Assembly (NCBI GenBank): GCA_014905825.1
Contig: JACGCN010000057.1
Span: forward strand, 173,889-237,888
Direction of reading: 5' to 3'
From: Lyophyllum atratum
Taxonomy: Eukaryota; Basidiomycota; Agaricomycetes; Agaricales; Lyophyllaceae
DNA: 64,000 nucleotides
The notes under the pieces: model-generated
What the model was told of the DNA's origin: nothing
The model's input: only the letters and a program-made list of their open reading frames with translations
Database searches by the model: none
Shown: piece after piece, positions 10,274 to 22,300 of the stretch
Layout: each line of letters opens with the position of its first letter
How positions within the stretch are numbered: position 1 is the stretch's first letter
Translations under genes and position numbers: made by a program

Positions 10274-13080
10274 ATGCTGCTCTCCTGGACGCTGGTCGTA
10301 TCCCTCCTCGCACCCCAATTTGCCTTTGGCGCAATCCCCACAAAGCGCACATATGACTCCCATGACTATTATGTCTTGGAATATAACCCGGGAGCACCTG
10401 GGCAACCATCAGCTGGCTCGTCGGTGGTTGATGTTATGCATACTTTAGGGGTGGAGCCGGTTGAGGAACTTGGAGACCTCAAGCACCACTGGTTGGTGCG
10501 CGCTGAAAAACCTCCTACTTCCGACTTGGTTGCTCGTGGAGAAGGTCATCAGGAATTCGACCATGTTATCGATAGGTTCGAGAAGATGAAGCGCAGAGCT
10601 TCTTCGCGGCTGTCGGCGCGGTCGGAAGAAGACCTTCGCTCTCGGGAAGTCGTCGCGTCGGTCAAATACCTCTCAAGGCAGGTGTTGCGTCAACGGAGTA
10701 AGCGTGCACCCCCTACAGTGCGGCCACCAGCAACCCTGGAGGCTGTAACGAAGAGGTTCGACATCAAAGACCCCATCTTCCCGCAACAATGGCATCTGGT
10801 CAACGACGACTACCCGGAACATATGATGAACGTCGCTCCTGTATGGGAAATGGGATTCACCGGGAAAGGCGTCATCTCTGCCGTCGTGGATGATGGCTTG
10901 GACTTCACGAGCGACGACTTGGCACCAAACTTTGTGCGTATACACGTCCGATGTTTATAATCTCAGGACTAATCAGACTACAGTCCCCTGAGAACTCCTA
11001 CGACTTCAACGACCACGAGGCCCTTCCGTACCCCAAGAAATGGAACGATCGACATGGAACTCGTTGTGCCGGTCAGATTGCTGCCGCGAAGAACGACGTC
11101 TGTGGTGTTGGTGTTGCCCACGAGTCTAAGATCGCGGGAATTCGCATCCTCTCAGCCCCGATCAGCGACGTGGACGAGGCTGTCGCTCTAAATTACGGTT
11201 ACCAGAACGTATCCGTGTATAGCTGCAGCTGGGGTCCTCCGGACAACGGAAAGGCCATGGGCTCTCCTTCATATCTCATCAAGAAATCAGTTGTCAATGG
11301 CATCAATAACGGCCGTGGTGGAAAGGGTTCAATTTTCGTCTTTGCGAGCGGCAACGGCGGAGGACATGAAGACCAGTGCAACTATGATGGGTATACCAAT
11401 AGTATCTACTCTGTGACTGTGTCGTCCCTCGATTACAAAGGAGGCCACCCATTCTACTCCGAGGCATGCGCAGCCAACATGATTTCCGCTTACAGCTCAG
11501 GAGGTGACCGATACATTGTGCGTAGAACTGTAATCTTCTTCCCGATTTTTACTCAGCCTACTTCATCAGGTTACCACCGACAAAGGCAAGAATGAGTGTG
11601 CAACGAATCACGGCGGAACTTCCGCGGCTGCTCCCAACGCGGCTGGGGTGTTCGTCCTTGCAGTCCAGGCTCGGTAAGTTAGAGCCTCCACCTTGGCTGT
11701 TCTAACTTATCTTATTAAAATTCAATGCAGGCCTGACCTGACATGGCGCGACATCCAATACTTGTGTATCGAGACAGCCAAGATGGTCAACCCCGAAGAT
11801 GGTGACTGGGAGACAATCGCTACTGGCCGCAAATACAGCTATAAACACGGCTTCGGTGCACTTGACGCGTACAAATTCGTCACGGCTGCCCAGAAGTGGA
11901 CTCTAGTCAAACCTCAGGCCTGGTTTGATTCGCCTACCGTTCAGCTTGAAGGCGGAAAGATGGATCAAGCCAAGAAGTTCACTGGCGGTACACACGTAGG
12001 TCCCGAAGGCGTAACGAGCAAGTTGACCATCACCAAGGAGATGTTGGGGACAAACAATTTCGAGGCACTCGAGCATGTGAACGTCCAGGTTTGGATTGAA
12101 CACTCACGGCGGGGCGATGTTGAAGTCGAGATCGTCAGCCCAAAGGGTATCAAGAGTGTCTTGGGCAGGAAAAGATCCGGTGATGATTCGAACAATGGTT
12201 TCCCTGGCTGGGTTTTCATGTCCATCAAGCACTGGTGAGTTATCTCGTGGTCCTTGAGGCGAATCTTATCTAATCGTACTCTAGGGGTGAGGATCCTACT
12301 GGCGACTGGACGATCAAGGTTTCTGACCAGCAGTCGCCTGGCGAGAGCGGGAAATTCCTTGGCTGGAAGATGAAGTTCTGGGGCACTACTATCGACCCCT
12401 CGAAGGCTGAGAAATACGAACTCCCGGTCGTCGACAACGTCCTTCCACCCATCAGCGACCCCTACAGACCTGCCGTCGATGCACCTACCATCACTAAGCA
12501 ACACAGCAAACCCACCGCTTACCTCCCTGCTCAAGGTCAAACGAAGATAGCCTCATCTACATCATCCTCCGCAACACCTGCTCCGACGAAAACTCCTGCA
12601 GGGACTCCCATCCCGGAGAAGGATGATGGTTTCTTTGCGGACATGTCGCGCGTGGTCTCCTCGCACAAAACCTTCTTTGGAGGTGTTGGAGCCGTTTCAC
12701 TGATAGGATTAGTCGCGGGGGCGATCTTTTTCAGGCAGCGCCAAGAACGCCTCAGGAAGAATTACACCTCTCTCTCCGGCGACGCCCACGCTATGACTGA
12801 GCTGGGCGGTACATATGGTCCAGAACCTGAAACGCTTGGAGCGCCCTCAGGTGGCCGCCATCCACAGGATCGCGTGTCTGTGGGATTGGGATTCCATTCC
12901 AGCTTCCTCGACGATGATGACTTGTCGACAGCGGGAACAGGACCCACACCCAAATACCAGGACGAGCCTGATCAGACAACACCGGTCCCGCCAGTGTCAA
13001 GTAAGCCTGCACCGAACGCGCAGCTTCCAAGTACCCGTGTTAGTGGTGATGGGAGTTGGGAAGACGCCCGGGCACCATAG
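10274..13080 (+). CDS. KEX2: Kexin-type proprotein convertase, copy A
   Basis: Exons 10274-10933, 10984-11517, 11570-11673, 11731-12234 and 12285-13080 give 865 aa. It starts with a signal peptide (LLSWTLVVSLLAPQFAFG) and an inhibitory prodomain ending in RSKR at 141-144, the expected self-cleavage site. The S8 subtilisin triad is Asp206 (VVDDGLD), His244 (RHGTRCAG) and Ser416 (HGGTSAAAP), with oxyanion Asn344 (FASGNGG). A P domain follows (EALEHVNVQVWI, GDWTIKV), then a Ser/Thr/Pro-rich luminal stem, one transmembrane helix (FGGVGAVSLIGLVAGAIFF) and a cytosolic tail. Kexins cut after Lys-Arg or Arg-Arg in the late Golgi and mature secreted enzymes and pheromone precursors. A paralogue follows directly in the same orientation, with four introns at the same places. 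Confidence 0.92.
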
Positions 13081-13327
13081 AACCAGCTATCCACGATACC
13101 TTTTCAATATACCCTAAGTATAGTATCTACAAACCCAAGTCATAATGTTAATGGAGTGCGAATTCAAGAGGATAACAGGATGGAAGCAAAATTTGTGCTG
13201 AGCCCAAATACATAGTTTATGATCGACTGTGCCGAGCTGCCGTAATTGTCCCTGACATGTGGCGAACGCTTCAACAGCAAACTGTAACATCTCTATCTCT
13301 ACATTCCTTTACCCGCCAGCTTCCTCG

Positions 13328-16164
13328 ATGAAGCTGCCGTGGACGCTCGTTCTTGCTCTACTGGTACAGCAATCGGCCCTTGCACTCACACCCGCAAAGC
13401 GCACGTATGACACACACGACTATTATGTCCTTGAGCACGACCGGCGAGCCGGAGCATCTTTGGATGAGGTTATAAGGGCACTGGGAGTGGAGATGGTGGA
13501 ACGGGCGGGAGAGCTACCGGATCATTGGCTCGTCCGAGCACGAAGACCTGGCCTGACCGTGCGGAGCAACGATCCCGATCCTGTCATCACCTTGTTCGAT
13601 GACCTCCGCAGGAGAGCTAGCACTGAAGGAACCGCCCTTCTCAATTCACGCTCGGAAGAACAAATTCGTGCTCGAACGATAGTGTCTTCGCTGAAGTATC
13701 TATCACGGCAAACTCTTCGCCGACGAGAGAAACGAGCCCCACCGCCTATTCCACCACCAAGCGAATCATCCTCAGCAGGGGTCGCCGCACGCCTGGGTAT
13801 AACGGATCCCATGTTCTCAAGACAATGGCATTTGGTAAACGACGAGTTCGCAGAACACATGATGAACGTTACGCCAGTCTGGGAAATGGGTCTAACAGGC
13901 AAAGGCGTTATTTCTTCTCTCGTGGACGACGGTTTGGATTACACAAGCGAGGATCTCAAAGATAACTTTGTGAGTGTAATTCAAATATCCGACTTTTTCA
14001 TTCACGCTTAGAGCTACCCACCAGGATGCTGATAATTCCTACGACTTCAACGACCACGAGCCTTTGCCGACTCCCAAGAATTTCGATGACCACCATGGGA
14101 CACGCTGTGCTGGACAAATCGCAGCGGGAAAGAACAACGCATGTGGCGTTGGCATCGCATACAACTCGAAGGTCGCAGGAGTACGCATTCTCTCTGGACC
14201 TATATCAGATGTGGATGAAGCCGCCGCCCTCAACTACGGTTACCACAACGTTTCTATATATAGCTGCAGTTGGGGACCCCCTGATAACGGCCAGTCAATG
14301 GAAGGTCCGGGGTATCTTATCAAGAAAGCTGTCGTGAATGGTATCAACAATGGTAGAGGCGGAAAGGGCTCTATATTCGTGTTCGCCAGTGGGAACGGCG
14401 CAGCAAACGGTGATCAGTGCAACTTTGATGGATACACGAATAGCATCTACTCCGTCACAGTCTCGGCCGTGGACTACAAAGGGCTTCATCCATATTATTC
14501 TGAACCCTGCGCCGCCAATATGGTTGTCGCGTACAGCTCAGGTAGTGGCAAACACATTGTCCGTCCTTTCCGCATCTTCCTATCTTCCTTTCGACTGAGG
14601 TCACGGCATAGGTGACAACTGACAAGGGGAAAAATGAATGTACTTTATCTCATGGTGGTACTTCTGCTGCTGCTCCAAATGCAGTTGGCGTGTTCGCTCT
14701 GGCATTAGAAGCTCGGTGTGTATCATTTCCCCAATCGTCTGCCTTTTCCTAACGGTGTCATTTTTAGCCCTGACTTGACATGGCGCGATGTTCAGTATTT
14801 GTGTGTGGAAAACGCCCGTATGATCAACCCAGAGGACCCAGACTGGGAGCCTACAGCGGCTGGCAGACTATACAGCTACAAGTACGGTTTTGGCGCACTC
14901 GATGCCGCCAAGTATGTCGCAGCCGCCAAGTCATGGAAACTCGTCAAACCTCAAGCATGGTTTGAGACCCCAGCTATACAACTTGAAGGTGGTACTATGA
15001 CCGCAGAAGAAGAATATTCCGGTGGTCAGTTAATTGGCGAAGGTGGTATCAAAAGCACCATGTCGATAACGAAGGAGATGCTACTACAGAACAACTTTGA
15101 GGCTCTGGAGCATATCAATGTGAAGGTGTGGATCAATCACACGACGCGTGGTGACGTGGAGGTCGAGATCACGAGCCCTAAAGGTATCACGAGTGTCCTG
15201 GCGAAGCAACGGATAGGCGACCGAGCTCATAGCGGATTTCCTGGATGGATGTTCATGTCTGTCAAGCATTGGTGAGCCCCATTTCCCTATAGCGAGCTCA
15301 AAATCGTATTGAGGGTTTCTTAGGGGTGAAGACCCTGTCGGTGACTGGACTATAAAAGTCTCTGATCTAGGCAAGCACAAGGAGAGTCATGGCAAATTCC
15401 TAGGATGGAATATGAAGTTCTGGGGCTCTACCATCGACCCTTCAAAAGCCAGAAAATATAAAGTTCCACTTGTTGAAAACGTCCTTCCCGTCCACATCGA
15501 CTCTCCTGTTCCACCCCCAACTCCAACCACCACAAAAGTTCTCAGCAAGCCAACTGAGCACCTTCCTGATGATCACGGTACTGCGCCAGGCGAAAACACT
15601 AATCCTGCATTCTCCTCGGCTGCACCAGCCGGCCCAACCGGCACCCCACATCCCACCGCCGATGAAGGATGGTTCCCAGGGCTCTCGAATCTCGTATCGA
15701 GCCAAAAATGGTTCTTTGGCGCTGCCGGAGCAGTGGCACTGTTCGGGATTGGCATGGGCGTCTTCTTTTGGAGTCAACGTAAAACTCGTCTTGCAAACTA
15801 CACCACCCTACCAGCCGGCGATGATCTGTCAATGAGTGCCCTCGCAACTGGGCACCGCAGCGGCGGTGTAACGGGCGGGAATCGTACGACCAGAGAGCTT
15901 TATGATGCCTTCGGGGAGGTTTCCGATGATGAAGAAACCGACGAGGGAACGACTCTAAGAGGAACACATCCGCAGGACCGTCTTTCGAAAGGGCTTGGTT
16001 TCCATTCTGGTTTCTTGGACGACGATGAACCATCGACAGCTGGGGGAGCCCCGACACCCATATACCGCGACGAGCCCGGTCCGTCGCACGAGCGAAGAGA
16101 CAGCCCAAGTCGGCCAGCTAGCCCTGGCGGCAGCAGTGGTGGGAGTTGGGAGCATGCTTCGTAG
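13328..16164 (+). CDS. Kexin-type proprotein convertase, copy B
   Basis: Exons 13328-13969, 14025-14558, 14612-14715, 14768-15271 and 15324-16164 give 874 aa. The Met at 13328 is chosen because it opens a signal peptide (LPWTLVLALLVQQSALA) aligned with copy A; an in-frame Met lies 23 codons upstream. The prodomain ends in REKR at 133-136. Catalytic residues are Asp200, His238, Ser410 and oxyanion Asn338, all in intact motifs. The P domain, stem, transmembrane helix (FFGAAGAVALFGIGMGVFF) and tail match copy A. Exons 2, 3 and 4 have exactly the same lengths as in copy A (534, 104, 504 nt), so this is a whole-gene tandem duplication. Prodomain, stem and tail have diverged most. The second intron uses the donor GTCCGT. 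Both copies look active. Confidence 0.92.
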
Positions 16165-16511
16165 AAAGTTCTAGATTTGTTTGGGACATCAGTTCTTCAG
16201 TGTATTTATCATCCGGTTCTAATAAACCTCGCATGTCCCACACATCCCGTAAACAAGTGACTAACCAGCACCCACCCATGTCTTGGCTCATGGAGAGACC
16301 GATCACCGTTCTACTGGGTCTCCGACCTTTTGTTGGCAGTGGTGATCTGTCTGCGAACATGCAAGATGTGTGGAAACGTTGCATCGATAACATTGAGACA
16401 CAACACATAAAATCTATCTACAAGTTACAAAAGAATAAGCACAACCCCAATACAGCGGTATACAACAGCGGACGAGCCAATAAACAATCTGGGGATAATA
16501 ATAGGGAGGAA
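16165..16511. other. Intergenic between convergent genes
   Basis: 347 bases between the stop codons of kexin B and MCM7. It should contain both 3' untranslated regions. I see nothing else. Confidence 0.5.
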
Positions 16512-19267
16512 TTATACAAAGCGTAATTTTGAGCCGCTGGCAACACGCGTCCAGAGATCGAGGTCCTCATACTGTTATATGATCAGTATCGGACTACCTC
16601 AGAAAAAAAGTAGACGTACCTGAGAAATTGTCTCCATCAGCTGTGCTTCCGTGAACCCAGCGTTGACCACGCGCGCGCGAATATCCACCATGGACAGTTC
16701 ATCGTCATCCTCGTCAGAATCCACATCCATATCCCGCTCCCTTCCGGGACCCCTGCCGAACCTCTTCGCCCGTCTTTGAGGCTTGCGTTTAGGCGTCCGG
16801 TCAGCAGTCAGCATGCCCTTGATGAGGCGGAAGATCTGAGAAACAACCGATTTATCCGGCTCGAACTCCTTGTCGCTATCCTCCTGAAGACTCTCCTTGC
16901 TGCATGCCATGAGCCGCAGTGCCTCATCCACGTCCTCGTGTACAACCGAATCTGCACATCGGAGACGTGCCAGCGCTTGGGCAAGGCGCAGGATGCCAAG
17001 AAGGGTACGAGCGGAAGTATAAGAGTGGGATTTGTTCTGCTCCTCTTCTTCCTTAGATAGTTTGCGTAGACGGACGTAGGAGTCTACCACATAGCTGGAC
17101 ACCTGAGGCGGGACAATTGGTCGCTTGCTTCGAGCGAGGGCAATATAATGCCTGTGATAAAGGTCAGGTGAGTTAGAATGGAAATGACATGCTCGTACTA
17201 ACCTCATGACGATAGGATCTACAACCTCGTGTTCTAACTCCGGGTGGTGGTTGTGCATATGGACGTATGTTACGTGTTGGGCAAGCCTTTCATCGTCGTC
17301 CCTCGTGGGCTTATCGAGGATCAAGAATAGCAAGTCAAACCTCGATAATAGCGCAGCAGGAAGATTGATGTTTTCCACAGGAGAGACTTTGGGATTGTAA
17401 CGGCCATATAGAGGGTTGGCAGCAGCCAGAATGGAGGTACGGGCATTTAGGGTAGTGGAGATGCCAGCTTTGGATATTGAAATAGTTTGTTGTTCCATTA
17501 CTTCGTGGATGGCAGTTCGATCAGACTCCTCCATTTTGTCGAACTCATCGATACAGCATATGCCGTTGTCTGCAAGCACAAGAGCTCCTCCCTCTGAAAT
17601 TCTAGGTTAGCGCCATGCCAGTATAATTGACCAATTAAACATGCCTAATACCATCTCGTCAGTTACAGGGTCCCGCATCACCGCGGCCGTGAGACCAACA
17701 CCAGAAGATCCTTTTCCAGTGGTATAAACACCTCTGGGGGCGATTTTAGAAATATATTTGAGGAGTTGCGACTTGGCGACTCCAGGATCTCCCATGAGGC
17801 AAACATTCAAGTCTCCCCTGATCTTCATCCCGTCCCCTGTAACTTTCGTCACGCCCCCCACGAGCAACAAAAGCAACGCCTTCTTCACGTCCTCATGTCC
17901 GTAGATTTCGGGCGCAATACTTTGGGCAAGCTTGTTGTAAAGGGCGGGATCACGTTTGAGTTCGCCAATGGCGCGCTCAACGTCCGGCGTCATCTCCATC
18001 TCGCTGTACTGCTTTTTGAGCTGGTATATGTGGTGAACTTCGAGATAAGTGTCCGTTAAGAGGCCGGCGCGGATCGCCTGGAAACCCGTGTAAGGAATCG
18101 GGAGGAATATTCCACCCAAATGCACCACATCTCCTGGATTCATTTGTCTGGTCAGGCTTCCGTGAACATGTATCGTCATAGAACGCGGGATATGCCCGAC
18201 AGGAACTTGGTCGGCCTAACGGAAGGCATTAGCAACGCGGCCCACAAATACTGTTGACTTGCTGCGCACCATTTCTTGGATCTTGATTTCCTGGAAGGGG
18301 CTGAAACGACACGCACGCGTCTGCATGTGCAAGGAACCCGTGATCCCGTTTTTCTTGCACTCATTTTCGTTTTGGCAGTCCGCAATCGGTTGAAACGACT
18401 TGCTGGAAATCTCTTGGAACGTCTCTGAGCCACAGACATCGCACGTGTAGGCATTGACTTGGAGAAGCGGCTTGACCTCCGATACGCGCGTAACAATACC
18501 ACGAACTGTGATCAAATGACCAAGATGCACGCCTTTAACATCTCGGACAGCCATCGCGATGTCGCTCTTGAGTGGTTGGAAATACAAGTTACTGTGGCAG
18601 GCGATTAGGTGGGTCATTTGGAGCGCCTTCGCGTCTAACTTACTATCTCCGTAGTAAATGGTCTGGGAATCGGTCAGAAGTTCCTTCTATCTGTTCATTC
18701 CGCTCCCGACGTTGATGAAGAATCACATCGATGACCTCGTCGTGTTCGCTGATATCTTTGGTAGGCAAGGGCATGAGTTTGTCGACAACTTCACTAAACA
18801 GGCTGACATATCGACGTGAATTGCCGCGAATACGCGAGACAAGTTCAGATAGAGTATTCTCGTGCTACGGGAAAGGTGAGATGAGCAAAAAAACGCGTAA
18901 AGGGACGCGTACTGTATAGATATCTTCTAAATCAATGACGAGCATCTCCTGATCACGGTTGGCGATTCTTTGCTAGGGAGCAAAGTCAATCCGAATGCTA
19001 TAGGAGAATCCAGAACAGAGGAACACGCACAAGTTGTATCATATACTTCGAAGATACCGTATCTACCGCAACATCTCTGTCTGCACCGATGTCGATATTG
19101 GCAAAGTCCAGGGCCAAGTCTTTTTCTTGTCCCTTGAATTTCGACAAAAAATCAGTGATCCTAGCTGCATACAGAGACCATTGAGCTAGGTATCATCTAA
19201 TGGGACAGGAACGCGCACTTTTCTCGTCTTCATATGAGGTGGAATTGTCGACGGTTGGAAGAGACAT
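16512..19267 (-). CDS. MCM7: MCM7, subunit of the MCM2-7 replicative helicase
   Basis: Nine exons (19219-19267, 19031-19164, 18913-18972, 18644-18864, 18270-18591, 17645-18215, 17203-17593, 16620-17151, 16512-16571) give 779 aa. The N domain carries a C4 zinc finger (CDVC ... CQNENEC) and the MCM7-typical [18 protein letters not shown]. The AAA+ core has Walker [14 protein letters not shown], the MCM7 form [16 protein letters not shown], Walker B CIDEFDKM and the arginine finger SRFDLLF. A C-terminal winged helix ends in YEDLDLWTR. It unwinds DNA at replication forks in the nucleus. The start is fixed by a spliced reading [19 protein letters not shown]. The intron at 17594-17644 begins with GC (TTAG|GCATGT) and ends in AG; only this junction gives the conserved [13 protein letters not shown]. 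The gene is head to head with DNMT1, with 77 bases between start codons. Confidence 0.95.
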
Positions 19268-19344
19268 GGTGGGACGAAGAGAGACGCGACTTCGGGGTTT
19301 GAATCCCGTTCACCTTTGTTGAATGTTGATATCGGTACGTTCTC
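19268..19344. promoter_or_regulatory. Short bidirectional promoter, MCM7 / DNMT1
   Basis: Only 77 bases separate the two start codons (55 if DNMT1 starts at 19323). The segment includes GACGCGAC near 19283, which contains the ACGCG core of the MCB element bound by fungal MBF at G1/S. Both genes are expected to peak in S phase, so shared control is plausible. This is inference from one short motif. Confidence 0.4.
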
Positions 19345-22300
19345 ATGAAGCGCCAGTGGTACATTGAGATCCCTCCTTATCCCAAGGGCAAGGAAAGACA
19401 ACCCTCACCGTCTCCAACATCCACGGAGCTAGCGTTCTCCAGCCCAAGGAAGAAACTAAAAGGAGATTCAGATGTGGGATCTACGGACGCGCAGGTGACT
19501 CTCCTGATCTTACAGGCCCCGGGAAGCTCCCGAGAAAGCAAGCCCTCAAAATAGCGGATTTCTGGGCGAAAAATTGCCCAACTCCTGCCCAAAAATAGCG
19601 GATTTGAGGTCCCGAAACCGGAACCCTTGCCCGCAAAATAGCGGATTTCAGACCCCGGGAGTAGAAAATTTCGAAATATCTCGTCAAATGTATCTGAATG
19701 CATCGTCTATTCAACACTTGTACGAGTGGCACAGGACTCCAACCCAGAACTGGAGGAAGCCGAACAGAAAAAGACTCGACAACTTCGATGATTGACGACA
19801 GCGAAAGAGATTGTCAAATTGAACACATGCTGAAGCCTGCAAGCCACTTGTCCACTTCGCCCCTGCCTTACTTACCTGAGCCAGAAGAACATAACGGATT
19901 CACAAGAGGGCCTACTGAAATCTGATTTACGGTCTTACTATATGTGATCTCGATGATAATTACACGTTGATTCTTGGTCTATGGTGGATGGTGGCGAGCT
20001 TGGGCGAGCCGTTGAAGAAAAAATAAAATAAAAACAAGAAAATTTCCTTTTTTGGACATTACGTGTAAGGTCCTATCCGGTTTCGCGGATTTGAGGCCTT
20101 AATCTTCGCGGATTTGAGGCCGCATTCTGGGGTTTTGCCCGGGCTTGCTTTCTCAGGAGCTTCCCGGGTCCTGATCTTACCCGCCGAATCATTATATGAC
20201 AGACTAAGCTTTCACTTTACGACACTCAGTCAGGCCTTCCCACTTCCCCAACGGTGTCTGACTTTGAGGTTCTGAGTTGGGCCATGGATGTGACTATAGC
20301 GCAACCACATGCTTTCCAGCAGGCCGCAAAAACACATCAATCTGAACAATCCACAAATGGGCTCCCCGTCTCTCCGACTGTGTCAGACTACGCTGTGCTA
20401 GACAACTCGTTTGTAGGCCTGACACATGCGCTCTCCGATGAAGAGGAAGTGCCTCGATTTCGGCCCCAATTTACTAAGAGTCTATCCACACTGGTAGCCT
20501 CTGGCTCAAACGTAACATTGGAGGGCACACCCGTCACCCTCAATGATCCGGAAGGTACGCCTTTCATCAATACTTCCCCGTAAATTCAAATTCACCACCA
20601 CCAGGCTCGCAGCGATATGATCCATATGAAGTGGCCGACGACGAGATCTCGGAAGACGAGGATTTAGTCATTCCAGGCGAGACACTTCTTGATGGTAGCG
20701 AGGATGACGCTAGTGTCCCTGTTCGCCTTCTACACGATTTTGCGATCTACGATGCTTCAAGCAACGTCCTTGTGCCAATCGTGGAGTTACTCGAGTTGAA
20801 ATTCTCGCAACGGAAATTCAGGGCGTCCGGATTAGCGAAACCGTGGATCGAGGAGGGCGAAGAAGGCGAAATAGATGTTGAAGAAGAAGAAGAAGAAGAA
20901 AAAGAAGGAGAAGGGAATGACGTCGAGCGAATCAAGCTCGATATCATCCTGGAGTTTGACGTCCACGGTTTCTCCGATGTGGCGGGAACATTGGACAGGT
21001 ATATTTATCTGCATACAAGGACGACCAACACAAATTCTAACGTCTCATTTGATCACAGCAATATATATATTCGCACAAAGTTTGCATGGTATATCCTCGA
21101 TATGCCCTCCGACCAATATATGCCACTCTTTGTACCATTCTGGACGCAACACAGGATCCTTCATCTTATCGTCACTGCTGCAATAAAGACCCCGCGGATG
21201 TTGTACGACGAGTTCATTCAAACGCTTGAAGGCGACAAGGAAGCCAATGACGATGAAGGGAGTGTCGACATGGCAAGTGACGATGTGTTAGCATCTCTCC
21301 GCATGCTTGGGCGGACACTGACTGAACTTGACGTTCAATCTGATGATGTCGTATGTTTTTCTCCCCTCTTGCAACCATGGATAGCACTAATCCACCTTCA
21401 GAAAACATATGTTATTGGATTTCTTCCAGACGTATGTCAAGCGCACCGGATATCTTTCCACAGAGTCCCGTTACTCCGGTCGTACTTGGGCTCGGAGGCC
21501 CTTGATTCATGCACTGGAAATTCAACTTCACCGCGTAAAGCTAAACAAAAAGCGAGCCGCGCCAAGGTGAAAAGACGCATAATCAATAAGGAGCAGGAGG
21601 TTCTCAAGCATCGGAATACCACTGTCGTCACACCAATAGTCTCTGGAATTGCGAAACATCTATTCAAAAGCTCTCTCGAGGTTGCAGGGTCGTTCACCAT
21701 TGACGATGCCGAGATTGCTGCCGAAATCGACAACATTCAGGCTCATCATACAGACCCAAAAAGTATGAAATGGGGCCTTGAAGAACCGGAAGGAGGCAAG
21801 TATTATGGGAGTGTCATCATGGATGGGGTAGAATATCGCGTGCGTATCTAGTCTTTCTCTCTTTTACATCAAAAACATCATGAAGTAACGCTGTATGCAA
21901 TAGGTTGGTGATAGTGTCATGGTCAGTCCAGGAGCCGACGGAGACGCCATTAGGGCTCGAAACGCAAGAACTGATGCGGCCCAATCACCTAACTCGTATG
22001 GTAATCGCCTTTGGTAAGCCCTCATAATGATAGACGCGATAATGCCTGACCTCGTACAGGTTTTGTAAAATCTGTTACTTCTACGAAGAGCGGGTGGACG
22101 GGAAACTTATCAAGATGTTCCACGGACAATGGTATGAACACGGATCGAAGACCATCCTGCAAGAAACCGCGCACTCGAAATCCCTCTTCCTTGTGTTCGA
22201 ATGTGCAAACAATTCGATCGCCAGCATATTTACGAAATGCAAGGTCACCCTGCTGGGTAACGAGGAGACTGAAATTCCGGATGACGCTCAACCAAATGCT

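Larger units (their letters stand above)
19514..20172. mobile_element. Non-autonomous inverted-repeat element (MITE-like) in DNMT1 intron 1
   Basis: The 659-bp segment is bounded by 32-bp terminal inverted repeats (30 of 32 match) starting AGGCCCCGGGAAGCTC and AGGACCCGGGAAGCTC. It is flanked by a perfect 8-bp direct repeat GATCTTAC (19506-19513 and 20173-20180), which reads as a target-site duplication. Eight-base duplications are typical of hAT-type elements, so a hAT-derived non-autonomous element is the best guess, though the tips are not diagnostic. No transposase domain is visible inside; the longest frame (19698-19925, 75 aa) has no known motif. Removing the element and one repeat copy leaves a 41-nt intron with intact GT and AG. 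The element is in an intron, so it need not damage the protein. Confidence 0.75.

Noticed and set aside
19290..19320. GGGGTTTGAATCCCG looks like a tRNA T arm
   Set aside because: No acceptor, D or anticodon arms can be found at the right distances, so it is not a tRNA; it lies in the MCM7/DNMT1 promoter.
19698..19925. 75-aa frame inside the inverted-repeat element as a transposase remnant
   Set aside because: No catalytic or zinc-finger motif is visible and the length is compatible with chance.
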